DNA of 64,000 nt from Anthropogastromicrobium sp050944455 (lineage in GTDB: Bacteria; Bacillota; Clostridia; Lachnospirales; Lachnospiraceae): contig JBMNRC010000015.1 in assembly GCA_050944455.1 (NCBI GenBank), positions 8,628 through 72,627 of the forward strand, given 5' to 3'. The position numbers were made by a program, and so were the translations under genes. Below are positions 41,994 through 50,491 of this stretch, piece after piece (positions within the stretch are counted from its first letter, which is position 1; each line of letters opens with the position of its first letter). A model generated the notes under the pieces. It was not told the origin of the DNA, ran no database searches, and was given only the letters and a program-made list of their open reading frames with translations.

Positions 41994-43625
41994 ATGAGGA
42001 AGAGTATTGCGTTATACACAGCGGCGATGACACTTTGCGGAGCACTTGCGGCGGCTCCGGCAGTCAATGTTTTTGCGGAAGAGACGACAACGGAAGCAAG
42101 TACGGACAGCACGGCGGAAACTTCAGCTTCAGATTCCACGCCGCCCGCTATGCCGGAAGGCGAATCTGCCGGCGCTGAGGGAGGAACTGCTCCGGAAGGA
42201 GGAGCTTCCGCAGGAGGCGGAGCGGATACTCAGACTTACGATTACAGCGGCGACCTGACCGGAGCCCTGACGGCTGACGGCGAGGAAGTCACCTCTGACG
42301 GCGAGACCATCACCGCCACGGACGCGGACCAGAACGCGGCTCTCGCGGAAAACGGCGGCACGCTGACGATCACCGGCGGAACCCTGGAGAAGTCCGGGGA
42401 TGACACCAACGGCGACAACTGCAACTTCTACGGAATCAATTCCATCGTTCTTTCCGTCGGCGACGGGTCTCAGGTAAACATCTCTGATTCCACCCTGACC
42501 GCGGACAGCGAAGGATCCAACGCGATTTTTGCCACGGACAGCGGCACGGTTTATGTGAATAATGTCACGATCCTGACGAGCGCGGGCAATTCCAGAGGCC
42601 TTGACGCGACTTACGGCGGCACTATCGTTGCCTCCAATGTGGATATCACGACAAACGGCGATCATTGCGCTTCCCTGGCGACCGACAGAGGCGGCGGGTA
42701 CATTTCGGTTACTGACAGCACCCTTTCGACGGCAGGCTCCGGTTCACCGCTCATTTACTCCACCGGCGACATCGAAGTTGACAATGTGACAGGAACCGCG
42801 ACCGGCAGCCAGATCGCAGGCATGGAAGGTCTCAATACCATCATGATCAGCAATTCGGATCTGACCTCTGAGGTCACTTCCGCGACTGCTTCCGACCCGG
42901 TAGCGAACGGCATTATTCTTTATCAGTCCACTTCCGGAGACGCTGAGACGTCTACCGGCGAAACCGCCCTGTTCCAGGCAGTGGATTCCACGCTGACCAG
43001 CTCGATTGAGAGCGGCTCCATGTTCTATATCACGAACACCGCGGTGAACGTTCTTCTATCCAACACCGTGCTCAACTTCGACTCTGACGCGGCCAACCTG
43101 CTTCAGATCGAAGGAAACGACTCCAACAACTGGGGCACCGCGGGAAGCAACGGAGCGGATGTTACCTTCACAGCGCTGAATGAGACTCTCACAGGAAACA
43201 TTTCCGTCGATACCATCAGCAGCCTGGATCTTTATCTGCTGGATGGAACAACCTATACCGGCGCTATGACAATCACTGAAAATTCCGTCAATACCGATGT
43301 ATCGGATGCTCCGATCACAGTCAGCATTGACAGCGATTCCACCTGGGTTGTTACGGACGACACCACCATCACGAACCTGAACGCTGAAGACGGCGCGCAG
43401 ATCGTGGACGCTGACGGAAACACCGTTACCATCGTCGCGGACGGTGAGACGGTTGTTGACGGCGACAGCGACCTGACGGTAACCGTAACCGGAACCTACA
43501 GCACCACAGTCACCACTGACACGGACAACGAAATTGCCGAAACCAATATCGACCGTTCCGGCTTCGAAGCTGTCTATGGAACTGACGACAGTACTGAAGA
43601 AACCACAGAAACCGCTGAAGGCTGA
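41994..43625 (+). CDS. Secreted beta-helix-like surface protein
   Basis: 543 residues, acidic, rich in Thr/Asp/Ser/Gly. A signal peptide (SIALYTAAMTLCGALAAAPAVNVFA) is followed by a Thr/Glu/Ala/Gly linker. The long body of short beta-strand repeats (GGTLTITGGTLEKSG, SQVNISDSTLTADS, GTVYVNNVTILTS, GTIVASNVDITT) is as in right-handed parallel beta-helix adhesins and pectate-lyase-like proteins. No catalytic residues, LPxTG motif or other cell-wall anchor is visible, so it may be released or held non-covalently. Stands alone. Confidence 0.82.
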   Translation: MRKSIALYTAAMTLCGALAAAPAVNVFAEETTTEASTDSTAETSASDSTPPAMPEGESAGAEGGTAPEGGASAGGGADTQTYDYSGDLTGALTADGEEVTSDGETITATDADQNAALAENGGTLTITGGTLEKSGDDTNGDNCNFYGINSIVLSVGDGSQVNISDSTLTADSEGSNAIFATDSGTVYVNNVTILTSAGNSRGLDATYGGTIVASNVDITTNGDHCASLATDRGGGYISVTDSTLSTAGSGSPLIYSTGDIEVDNVTGTATGSQIAGMEGLNTIMISNSDLTSEVTSATASDPVANGIILYQSTSGDAETSTGETALFQAVDSTLTSSIESGSMFYITNTAVNVLLSNTVLNFDSDAANLLQIEGNDSNNWGTAGSNGADVTFTALNETLTGNISVDTISSLDLYLLDGTTYTGAMTITENSVNTDVSDAPITVSIDSDSTWVVTDDTTITNLNAEDGAQIVDADGNTVTIVADGETVVDGDSDLTVTVTGTYSTTVTTDTDNEIAETNIDRSGFEAVYGTDDSTEETTETAEG

Positions 43626-43770
43626 GCCTTGTATCTGAGCGCAGAATATAACGGAATATGATAAAAAGCTCCCGGGGGCGCATGGATTGCGATTCCGGGA
43701 GCTATTGCATGTCCGGGGACGCAGGCTGCGTCAGAATACGTCTGAAAGGAAAAAATCATTGGCAGAGATC

Positions 43771-43812
43771 AGCCGCCGGTATACGGTAAAAACCGCATAC
43801 CGGCGGCTTTTT
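43771..43812 (+). terminator. Terminator after the beta-helix gene
   Basis: AGCCGCCGGTAT (43771-43782) pairs exactly with ATACCGGCGGCT (43797-43808), with an inner ACGGT/ACCGC pair, and TTTTT follows. An additional inverted repeat AGCTCCCGG/CCGGGAGCT precedes it near 43668-43704. The rest of the gap 43626-43980 holds a TATAAT at 43852-43857 without a clear -35. Confidence 0.85.
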
Positions 43813-43980
43813 GCGATTAGGAAGATGGGTGCGGAATCCCCCGAAGCCGCTTATAATATATAGAAGATATGGTAAAGCCCGGCGGGAATACTGCCGTGTC
43901 AGCTATGTCGAAAAGCCGGCTGAAAAACAGGACGTCAGCTGACCGGGCCGGAAAACAGAACGGAGAGGAGCAAAGACGGT

Positions 43981-44235
43981 ATGAACGAGGAAGTTTATCT
44001 GGTGGAAGGCATTGACGAGGACGTCGATTTCGGGTGCGAGGAACGCGCCGATGATATGCCGGTACCCGCTGTGGTCAGACTTCGCGACGCAAAAGGGAAC
44101 CGCCGCAGCCTGAAGATGGCCGACTGCCTTCTCAGGGAGCGCGGGATAGACCAGGGCTCCAGAGTGGTCTTTGCCCCGGACGGCACGCTGGTTCCCGCGG
44201 AGAACATCTTCACGGATCACAGAGAACGTTTCTGA
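43981..44235 (+). CDS. Small hypothetical protein (84 residues)
   Basis: An acidic cytoplasmic-looking protein: MNEEVYLVEGIDEDVDFG, then PAVVRLRDAKGNRRSLKMADCLLRERGID and a C-terminal HRERF. No membrane segment and no motif I recognise. A good ribosome site (GAGAGGAGCAAAGACGGT) precedes the ATG and the codon use resembles neighbours, so it is probably real. The stop falls inside the first copy of a hairpin repeat that recurs after the next gene. Confidence 0.7.
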   Translation: MNEEVYLVEGIDEDVDFGCEERADDMPVPAVVRLRDAKGNRRSLKMADCLLRERGIDQGSRVVFAPDGTLVPAENIFTDHRERF

Positions 44236-44308
44236 CGGGACAGCCGCTGAGCCTGTCCCGCGGTTGAATCTGTTCCCTCCGCGCATCTCCCGGCGCGCGG
44301 AGGGAACA
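44231..44308 (+). repeat. Hairpin repeat, copy 1 (before the sugar-binding-protein gene)
   Basis: TCTGACGGGACAGCCGCTGA, then 15 extra bases, then GAATCTGTTCCCTCCG and CGCGGAGGGAACA. The arms GTTCCCTCCGCGC (44272-44284) and GCGCGGAGGGAAC (44295-44307) pair perfectly. Copy 2 is at 46275-46335. It may terminate the small upstream gene. Confidence 0.8.
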
Positions 44309-44492
44309 ATTAATTATGAACAATATAAAAGCAGCGGTCCGAAGGCGGCGATAGGGAAAATCACGGATATAACTGCGCGGGGACCGGGATTTTTGTAAAA
44401 ATGCGCACTGAAAACCCCGAAAAAAACCTGCTGATGTCATTTAACGCAAAAAAAATGTCAGTTTGTGCATATTTTTGATGGAAATACTTCGT

Positions 44493-44498
44493 TATAAT
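44493..44498 (+). promoter_or_regulatory. Possible -10 element of the sugar transporter operon
   Basis: TATAAT (44493-44498) lies in an A/T-rich stretch about 90 bases before ATG 44584. No good -35 stands at 17 bases, which would suit activation by a regulator such as the AraC protein encoded at the end of the operon. Confidence 0.4.
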
Positions 44499-44583
44499 AA
44501 ATACATCGAAAACGCTGATCCGTCCTCCGCAGAAATATTGGACGGTCGGTTTTTGCAAAGTAAATCAACACAAGGAGGATTTT

Positions 44584-46245
44584 ATGAAGAAAAGAGTAAT
44601 GGCAGCAATGGGTATCGCTCTTGCTGCGACGATGACTGTTGCGGGCGGCAGCGGCATTTTTGCTGACGAAGAAACAACAGAAGCGTCAGATGAGAGCTAT
44701 ACCTCCGAAGGTGGAATCACTTATCCGATTGATACCGACGCTGAGGTGAGCTGGTACGCGCAGGATGCCCTGATTCCGCACGAGAAGTACGCGGACGCGT
44801 CCGAGTCCCCGTTCCATATCGGTCTCGCGAAGCACCTGGGCGTGACCATCGACTGGTCATTCCCCACCACCGGTTCTGACGGCGGCTCCTACACCAACAC
44901 TCTTCTGGCGGATCCCGAGAGCCTTCCGAACATCATGTACGCTTACTTCATGGCGAATGCCGACCAGTACATTGACGACGGAATCATCTGGGACCTGACC
45001 CCGTACATTGAAGAGTACGCTCCGGATTACTACGCATGGCTGCAGGAAGATCCGACCCGCGACCGCGCGATGAAGACCGACAGCGGCAGATATTACTGCT
45101 TCGGATTCTTCCGCGAGGACGGCGGCTGGAACGACACCTATCAGGGACCGGTCGTCCGCAAGGACTGGCTGGAGGAGTGCGGGCTTGAAGTTCCGACGAC
45201 CATCTCCGAGTTCGAGAACGTCATCCGCGTGTTCAACGAGAAATACGGCGCGACCTTCGATTCCGCTTACGCGGTCCGCTGGAAGCAGATGGGCGTTACC
45301 GGAGCGTTCGGCGCTTACGGAAATGCTCTGGTAGACAGCAGCTGGGGCTGGTACATCGATGACGACGGCAAGGTACAGCTGGCGCAGGCACAGCCTGAAT
45401 GGCGCGACTATATGAGCTGGCTGAACAAGCTGTGGGAGGACGGTCTCATCGACCAGGATATCATGTCCGAGGACGACACGACCATCAAGGATAAGATCCA
45501 CAACGGCCAGTGCGGTATCTCCCTCACTTCCATGGGCCAGATGAACAACTGGAACAAGGAAGAGGTTGCGGCAGGCGGCGAGGAAATCTGGGAAGGCATC
45601 CCGTATCCGACGGCTGACGACGGTTCCATCTCCTCTGTATTCGGCGGCCCGGGCATCGGCACTTCCACCACGGTTATCACCAAGACCGCTGACGAAGAGA
45701 CCATGAAGCTCTGCCTGCAGATGCTCAACTACGCTTACACCGATGAAGGAAGGCTGTACTGGAACTACGGCGACGAAGGCGTATCGTGGGAGTATGACGA
45801 GAACGGCGTTCCGCAGTTCACGAGCCTTGTCACCGACGACCAGGATACCGACCCGATGACCAAGTACAACGGCGCTACCTGGAACGGACCGGACATCCAG
45901 CTCACCAACCTTCTGTACCTCAAGAACAGCGATGCCGCTATTGCTGCAAACGACACATGGTATTACATCTATCCGGACGACATGGAGAAGAATACCGAGG
46001 TTACCAGCGGATGGAAGTGGCCGGTAGGCGTCACCTTCACCACCGAGGAATCCGACGAGCTCGATGAGATCTCCGGAAACATCGGCATTTACGTTGAAGA
46101 GAGCTACGCGGCGTTCCTGAACGGCTCCAAGGATATCGACGACGACGAAGTGTGGAATCAGTATCTTGCAGATCTTGAGACCTACAACCTGTCCCGCATC
46201 CTTGAGATCCGCCAGGCTAGCTACGACCGCTACATCGCCCGTTAA
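44584..46245 (+). CDS. Carbohydrate ABC transporter substrate-binding protein (LplA-like, SBP family 1)
   Basis: 553 residues. The signal peptide VMAAMGIALAATMTVAGGSGIFA is followed by an acidic binding-protein body: WSFPTTGSDGGSYTNTLLADPESLPNIMYA, then a PVVRKDWLEECGLEVPTTISEF block typical of the LplA/YtcQ group that binds oligosaccharides. There is no lipobox cysteine, so membrane attachment is not explained. It works with the LplB- and LplC-like permeases downstream; no ATPase gene is present, as usual for MsmK-dependent systems. AAGGAGGATTTT precedes the ATG. Confidence 0.92.
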   Translation: MKKRVMAAMGIALAATMTVAGGSGIFADEETTEASDESYTSEGGITYPIDTDAEVSWYAQDALIPHEKYADASESPFHIGLAKHLGVTIDWSFPTTGSDGGSYTNTLLADPESLPNIMYAYFMANADQYIDDGIIWDLTPYIEEYAPDYYAWLQEDPTRDRAMKTDSGRYYCFGFFREDGGWNDTYQGPVVRKDWLEECGLEVPTTISEFENVIRVFNEKYGATFDSAYAVRWKQMGVTGAFGAYGNALVDSSWGWYIDDDGKVQLAQAQPEWRDYMSWLNKLWEDGLIDQDIMSEDDTTIKDKIHNGQCGISLTSMGQMNNWNKEEVAAGGEEIWEGIPYPTADDGSISSVFGGPGIGTSTTVITKTADEETMKLCLQMLNYAYTDEGRLYWNYGDEGVSWEYDENGVPQFTSLVTDDQDTDPMTKYNGATWNGPDIQLTNLLYLKNSDAAIAANDTWYYIYPDDMEKNTEVTSGWKWPVGVTFTTEESDELDEISGNIGIYVEESYAAFLNGSKDIDDDEVWNQYLADLETYNLSRILEIRQASYDRYIAR

Positions 46246-46274
46246 ACCGGCGACCTGAGAAAACACACCGGCGT

Positions 46275-46335
46275 TCTGACGGAACAGCCGCTGAATCTGT
46301 TCCCTCCGTGCATCGGGAGATGCGCGGAGGGAACA
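46275..46335 (+). repeat. Hairpin repeat, copy 2 (between binding-protein and permease genes)
   Basis: Closely similar to 44231-44308 but without its 15-base insert. The arms 46299-46313 and 46320-46334 give a 15-bp stem with one G-T wobble; the base that differs between copies keeps pairing, which suggests a selected RNA structure. Its position after the first gene fits 3'-end protection of the binding-protein mRNA or partial termination. Confidence 0.8.
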
Positions 46336-46354
46336 TTGGCATAGGAGGGCAAAT

Positions 46355-47329
46355 ATGAGCAAACACTCAGCGCAGACTGCGGCAGTGATGAAAGGCCCGA
46401 AACCGAAAAAGCTGAGCTGGCGAAAAGACTGGAACCGCAACAAGTGGAAATACATCATGATGATTCCCGTACTGTTGTGGCTTGCGTTTTTCTGCTACAA
46501 GCCGATGTACGGCCTGATCATCGCGTTCAAAAACTACAAAATCACCAGAGGCATCGCCGGATCGGAATGGGCGGATCCCTGGTACAAATGGTTCCAGAAT
46601 TTCTTTGAAGACCCGTACTGCGGACGTGTCATCAGCAACACGTTCATTATCAGCGGCCTGACCATCCTGTTCGGTTTCCCCGCGCCGATCATCCTCGCGC
46701 TGATGATCAACGAAGTACACAATGCCGCCTTCAAGAAGACGGTGCAGACCGTAACCTATCTGCCGTACTTCATCTCCATGGTCGTCACCTGCGCCCTGAT
46801 CAAAACGTTCTGCATGCAGAACGGCCTGTTCAGCCAGATTGCGGTGGCATTCGGAGGAGACGCGGTAAACTATCTGGCGGATCCAAAGTATTTCCGAACG
46901 ATCTATGTGGTTTCGGATATCTGGCAGACCGTCGGATGGAACTCCATCATATACCTGGCCGCCCTGACCGGGATTGACCAGGAACTGTACGAGGCGGCGA
47001 AAGTCGACGGCGCCAACCGCTGGCAGCAGATGATCCACATCACGCTTCCCAGCCTTGTGCCGACGATCATGGTCCTCTTTATTCTCCGGATGGGCAGCAT
47101 CCTCAACGTCGGATACGAGAAGATCCTTCTTCTGTACAACCCGAACACTTATTCCGTCGCGGATGTCATTTCCACTTACACTTACCGTCTGTCCTTTGCC
47201 CCGAGCGGCAACCAGCCGATGTACTCCAAGTCGACGGCTATCGGCCTGTTCAACACGATGGTCAACGTGGTGTTCCTGCTGATTACGAATTACATCAGCA
47301 AGAAGACGACGGAATCGGGACTGTTCTGA
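46355..47329 (+). CDS. Carbohydrate ABC transporter permease (LplB-like)
   Basis: 324 residues. A basic N-terminus, a first membrane segment (YIMMIPVLLWLAFFCYKPMYGLIIAFKNYK) and five more, with the EAA loop EAAKVDGANRWQQMIHITLP that contacts the ATPase. Typical LplB/YtcP group. It forms the membrane channel with the LplC-like protein 15 bases downstream. AGGAGGGCAAAT precedes the ATG. Confidence 0.94.
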   Translation: MSKHSAQTAAVMKGPKPKKLSWRKDWNRNKWKYIMMIPVLLWLAFFCYKPMYGLIIAFKNYKITRGIAGSEWADPWYKWFQNFFEDPYCGRVISNTFIISGLTILFGFPAPIILALMINEVHNAAFKKTVQTVTYLPYFISMVVTCALIKTFCMQNGLFSQIAVAFGGDAVNYLADPKYFRTIYVVSDIWQTVGWNSIIYLAALTGIDQELYEAAKVDGANRWQQMIHITLPSLVPTIMVLFILRMGSILNVGYEKILLLYNPNTYSVADVISTYTYRLSFAPSGNQPMYSKSTAIGLFNTMVNVVFLLITNYISKKTTESGLF

Positions 47330-47344
47330 GAAGGGAGGCAAATC

Positions 47345-48253
47345 ATGGCTGCAAAAACAAAAATCAAAGGCCACAAGGTGAAACAGTCCGCTGGCGACCG
47401 GGCTTTCGGCATTGTCATCGACATAATCCTTGTGATCATGTGCATACTGGCGGTGTATCCGATCTGGTATGTTTTCTGCGCGTCATTCACCAGCAACACA
47501 TACCTGGTGTCGCATCCGGGCTTCCTGCTGTATCCGCATGAGTTTACGGCAGGCGCCTACAGGCTGGCGTTCACGCACCCGCTGCTTCTGTCCGGCTACC
47601 GGAACACGCTGATTATCCTGGTGATTTCCCTCCCGATCAACATGCTGCTCACCATTTTCTGCGGCTACTTCATGTCGTGCAAGGGAATGAAGCTGAAGTC
47701 CCTCATCGTGTTCCTGATCATGTTCACGATGTTCTTCAACGGCGGCATGATCCCGAATTACCTGAATATCCGCAGCCTGGGACTGTACAACAGCCTCTGG
47801 GCGCTGATTCTCTCGGGCGCGATGAGCGTCTACAATTCCATCATCTGCCGCACGGCAATCGACTCGATCCCGGATTCCCTGACCGAGGCGGCATACATCG
47901 ACGGCGCGAGCGACCCGGTTATCCTGTTCAGGATCATCCTTCCGCTGATCAAACCCACGCTTGCCGTGCTTGCCCTGTTCTACGGCGTGAATCACTGGAA
48001 CTCCTGGTTCCTCGCTTCCATCTATCTGAAAGATAATGAGAAGCTCCCGATCCAGAACATCATGCGTTCCATCCTGATCGCGAACTCCAACGTCCTGAAT
48101 TCGGCGGCGGCGGAAAACGACCAGGTCAACCAGTTCGCCGAGGCAATCAAATACGCGACCATCGTCCTGACGACCGTACCTGTCATGTGCATTTACCCGT
48201 TCATCCAGAAGTACTTCGTCAAGGGCGTCATGATCGGCGCTGTCAAGGGCTGA
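47345..48253 (+). CDS. Carbohydrate ABC transporter permease (LplC-like)
   Basis: 302 residues with six hydrophobic segments and the EAA motif EAAYIDGASDPVILFRIILP. N-terminal GDRAFGIVIDIILVIMCILAVYPIWYV and VSHPGFLLYPHEFT are family-typical. It completes the importer with the LplB-like subunit. AAGGGAGGCAAATC precedes the ATG. A hairpin follows 20 bases after the stop. Confidence 0.94.
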   Translation: MAAKTKIKGHKVKQSAGDRAFGIVIDIILVIMCILAVYPIWYVFCASFTSNTYLVSHPGFLLYPHEFTAGAYRLAFTHPLLLSGYRNTLIILVISLPINMLLTIFCGYFMSCKGMKLKSLIVFLIMFTMFFNGGMIPNYLNIRSLGLYNSLWALILSGAMSVYNSIICRTAIDSIPDSLTEAAYIDGASDPVILFRIILPLIKPTLAVLALFYGVNHWNSWFLASIYLKDNEKLPIQNIMRSILIANSNVLNSAAAENDQVNQFAEAIKYATIVLTTVPVMCIYPFIQKYFVKGVMIGAVKG

Positions 48254-48272
48254 TGCCTTATCAATGATTGAA

Positions 48273-48321
48273 GCGCCTGAAGCCGGCTGCCGCAATCAGC
48301 TGCTTCAGGCGCAGGTTTTCA
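48273..48321 (+). terminator. Hairpin after the LplC-like gene
   Basis: GCGCCTGAAGC (48273-48283) pairs exactly with GCTTCAGGCGC (48302-48312), and AGGTTTTC follows. The gap 48254-48529 also has a GGCGCGCC-N8-GGCGCGCC palindrome pair (near 48374-48402). An open frame of 76 codons from 48264 lacks a ribosome site and overlaps the hairpin, so I did not call it. Confidence 0.6.
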
Positions 48322-48529
48322 GCGTGATCGAGGACAACCATATCCACCACATCAACAAAATGATGGAGCTCGGCGGCGCGCCTGCATACTGGCGCGCCTG
48401 GGTTCCGCGCTTTGGCGGATCCGCCCGGCTGCCGGAATCCACAGAATGTCCGCCGGCATATCCGCGCCTGAAAGGCGCGCGGAAGCCGCGATGACGCAAG
48501 AGTGATTTTCAGAGGAGGCCAGAGAGAGG

Positions 48530-49294
48530 ATGAAAGTTCAGGTAGGAGCACAATATTACACGCTGCGGGCGTTCACCCAGACGCCGAAGGACTTTGACAG
48601 GACCTGCGCGAAGGTCGCGCAGATGGGATACAAATGTATCCAGCTTTCAGCTGTCGGAGAATCCGTGACGCCGTCCATCGCCCGCGAAATCTGCGATAAG
48701 TACGGCCTTAAGATTGTTCTCACCCACAGCAATGTCGACCGTATACTTCATGACACGGAAAACCTGATCCATGATCACGAGATCATGGGCTGCAAATACA
48801 TCGGTCTCGGTTCCATGCCGCAGAAATACCAGGACCCGGAGTGGATTTCCTATTTTGTCGAGGACTTCAAAAAGCCGCTGGATATGATTCGCGACGCGGG
48901 CATGCTCTTCATGTACCACAACCACGACCTCGACTTTTTCAAGGCAAACGGGAAATACCTTCTGGACTATCTTCTGGACGGATTCGCGCCGGACGAGCTG
49001 GGCGTCACGCTGGATACTTTCTGGCTGGCGACGGCGGGCGTCGACCCGGTGGAATGGATCGAAAAATGCGCCGACCGGATCCCCTGCGTACATCTCAAAG
49101 ACAGAAAGGTCACGAAAGACCATACTGAGATTATGTCGCCGGTGATGGAGGGCAACATCAACTTCGCCCGCATCATGGAAGCGCTGGAGAAGACCAGCTG
49201 CCGTTACGCGCTGGTTGAGCAGGACGTCTGCGAACAGAGCCCGTTTGAGGCGCTGCGCATCAGCAGGAAGAATCTGGCGAAACTCGGATACTGA
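48530..49294 (+). CDS. Sugar phosphate isomerase/epimerase family protein (xylose isomerase-like TIM barrel)
   Basis: 254 residues. The start KVQVGAQYYTLRAFTQTPKD, the metal/active-site pattern MYHNHDLDF, VTLDTFWLATAGVD and HLKDR, with Glu in YALVEQD, are those of the AP-endonuclease-2/xylose isomerase superfamily. Members isomerise, epimerise or open modified sugars, usually with a divalent metal. Its partner is likely the oxidoreductase downstream, as in 3-keto-sugar and inositol pathways. Strong site GAGGAGGCCAGAGAGAGG. It ends at a strong terminator. Confidence 0.9.
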   Translation: MKVQVGAQYYTLRAFTQTPKDFDRTCAKVAQMGYKCIQLSAVGESVTPSIAREICDKYGLKIVLTHSNVDRILHDTENLIHDHEIMGCKYIGLGSMPQKYQDPEWISYFVEDFKKPLDMIRDAGMLFMYHNHDLDFFKANGKYLLDYLLDGFAPDELGVTLDTFWLATAGVDPVEWIEKCADRIPCVHLKDRKVTKDHTEIMSPVMEGNINFARIMEALEKTSCRYALVEQDVCEQSPFEALRISRKNLAKLGY

Positions 49295-49311
49295 GCCGCG
49301 CAGATCATTGG

Positions 49312-49347
49312 GAGCCGCACCGGAATGACCGGCGCGGCTCTTCTTTT
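49312..49347 (+). terminator. Terminator between isomerase and oxidoreductase genes
   Basis: GAGCCGCACCGG (49312-49323) pairs with CCGGCGCGGCTC (49329-49340) with one mismatch around AATGA, then TTCTTTT. The ATG at 49325 lies in its loop, which argues for ATG 49367 as the next gene's start. Confidence 0.8.
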
Positions 49348-49366
49348 CAGCAGGGAACAGAGTGTT

Positions 49367-50491
49367 ATGAGAGATAGGGAAGATGATTTTAGGGACGGCA
49401 TCAATTACGTTCCCGAGCAGGAGTTCATCCCTGTCGTCGGGGGAACGGATTTCGTTTACGCCGCAGTCTGCTGCGACCACGGGCATATCAATGGAATGTG
49501 CTCGGGCCTCGCGATGGCCGGAGCCGTTCTCAAATGGGTTTATGAGCCGGATCCCAGAAAGCGCAGAAAGCTGATGGACAGAAATCCCCAGGCCAGGGTC
49601 GCGAAATCGCTGGAGCAGATCCTGGAGGATCCTGAGGTCAGGCTGGTGGCCTGCGCCGCGGTGCCCGACAAAAGGTGGGAGATCGGCATCCGGGTCATGA
49701 AGGCGGGCAAGGACTTCTTCACGGACAAGCCCGCGTTCACGACGATGGAGCAGCTGGCCGCGGTGAAACAGGCGGCCAGGGACACCGGCCGCAAATATAT
49801 GATATACTATAGTGAGCATCTGCATTGCGAAGCCTCGATCTTCGCCGGCGAACTGATCCGCCGGAACGCGATCGGGAAAGTGCTTCAGGTCATCGGCATG
49901 GGGCCGCACCGGCTGGATGCTTTGAAAAGGCCCGACTGGTTTTTCCAGAAAGAGCACAACGGAGGCATTCTCTGCGACATCGGCAGCCAGCAGATCGAGG
50001 ATTTCATGCACTACACCGGCTGCCATGACGCCAGGATTGAGATGGCTCACGCGGCGAATCTGGGACACCCGGATTATCCGGAGCTGGAAGATTTCGGCGA
50101 GGCGGTTCTGACCGCGGATAACGGCGCGCGGCTTTACCTGACGGTAAACTGGTTTACCCCGGCGGGGCTTTCGGCGTGGGGAGACGGAAGGACTTTCATC
50201 CTCGGCACGGAGGGAACGATCGAACTCCGAAAATATATCAATGTCGGGGAAGGGGGCCAGCCGGCGAACCATGTTTTCCTGGTCAACGGCGAGGGAGAAT
50301 ACCACTATCAGGTGACCGGGCAGGTCGGGTTCCCGTTTTTCAGCCGGCTGATCAGGGACTGCCTCAACCGGACCGAAAACGCGATGACCCAGGAACACGC
50401 GTTCAAGGCGGCGGAACTTGCGATAGCCGCGGAACGCCTGTCAGAGCGCGCCGGCAGCACGGCCGGCGGCATGGTTACGGAACAGGAATGA
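49367..50491 (+). CDS. Gfo/Idh/MocA-family oxidoreductase
   Basis: 374 residues from ATG 49367. The N-terminal nucleotide-binding half is atypical: where a GxGxxG loop is expected it reads YAAVCCDHGHINGMCSG. The conserved D/E-K-P motif is present as FFTDKPAFTTMEQ, and the C-terminal half has GGILCDIGSQQIEDFMHYTG and HGF-like sheet residues. Such enzymes oxidise or reduce sugar hydroxyls with NAD(P). It pairs with the isomerase upstream and is coupled to the AraC gene by a 4-base ATGA overlap. An upstream ATG at 49325 is rejected because it lies in a terminator. Confidence 0.88.
   Translation: MRDREDDFRDGINYVPEQEFIPVVGGTDFVYAAVCCDHGHINGMCSGLAMAGAVLKWVYEPDPRKRRKLMDRNPQARVAKSLEQILEDPEVRLVACAAVPDKRWEIGIRVMKAGKDFFTDKPAFTTMEQLAAVKQAARDTGRKYMIYYSEHLHCEASIFAGELIRRNAIGKVLQVIGMGPHRLDALKRPDWFFQKEHNGGILCDIGSQQIEDFMHYTGCHDARIEMAHAANLGHPDYPELEDFGEAVLTADNGARLYLTVNWFTPAGLSAWGDGRTFILGTEGTIELRKYINVGEGGQPANHVFLVNGEGEYHYQVTGQVGFPFFSRLIRDCLNRTENAMTQEHAFKAAELAIAAERLSERAGSTAGGMVTEQE

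Noticed and set aside
43760..43863. TTG-initiated 34-codon frame after AAAGGAAAAAATCA
   Set aside because: Most of it is formed by the arms of a perfect T-tailed terminator hairpin, so it is better explained as a terminator.
48264..48494. 76-codon frame between lplC-like and isomerase genes
   Set aside because: No ribosome site, overlaps a perfect hairpin and palindromes, and the product has no recognisable feature.
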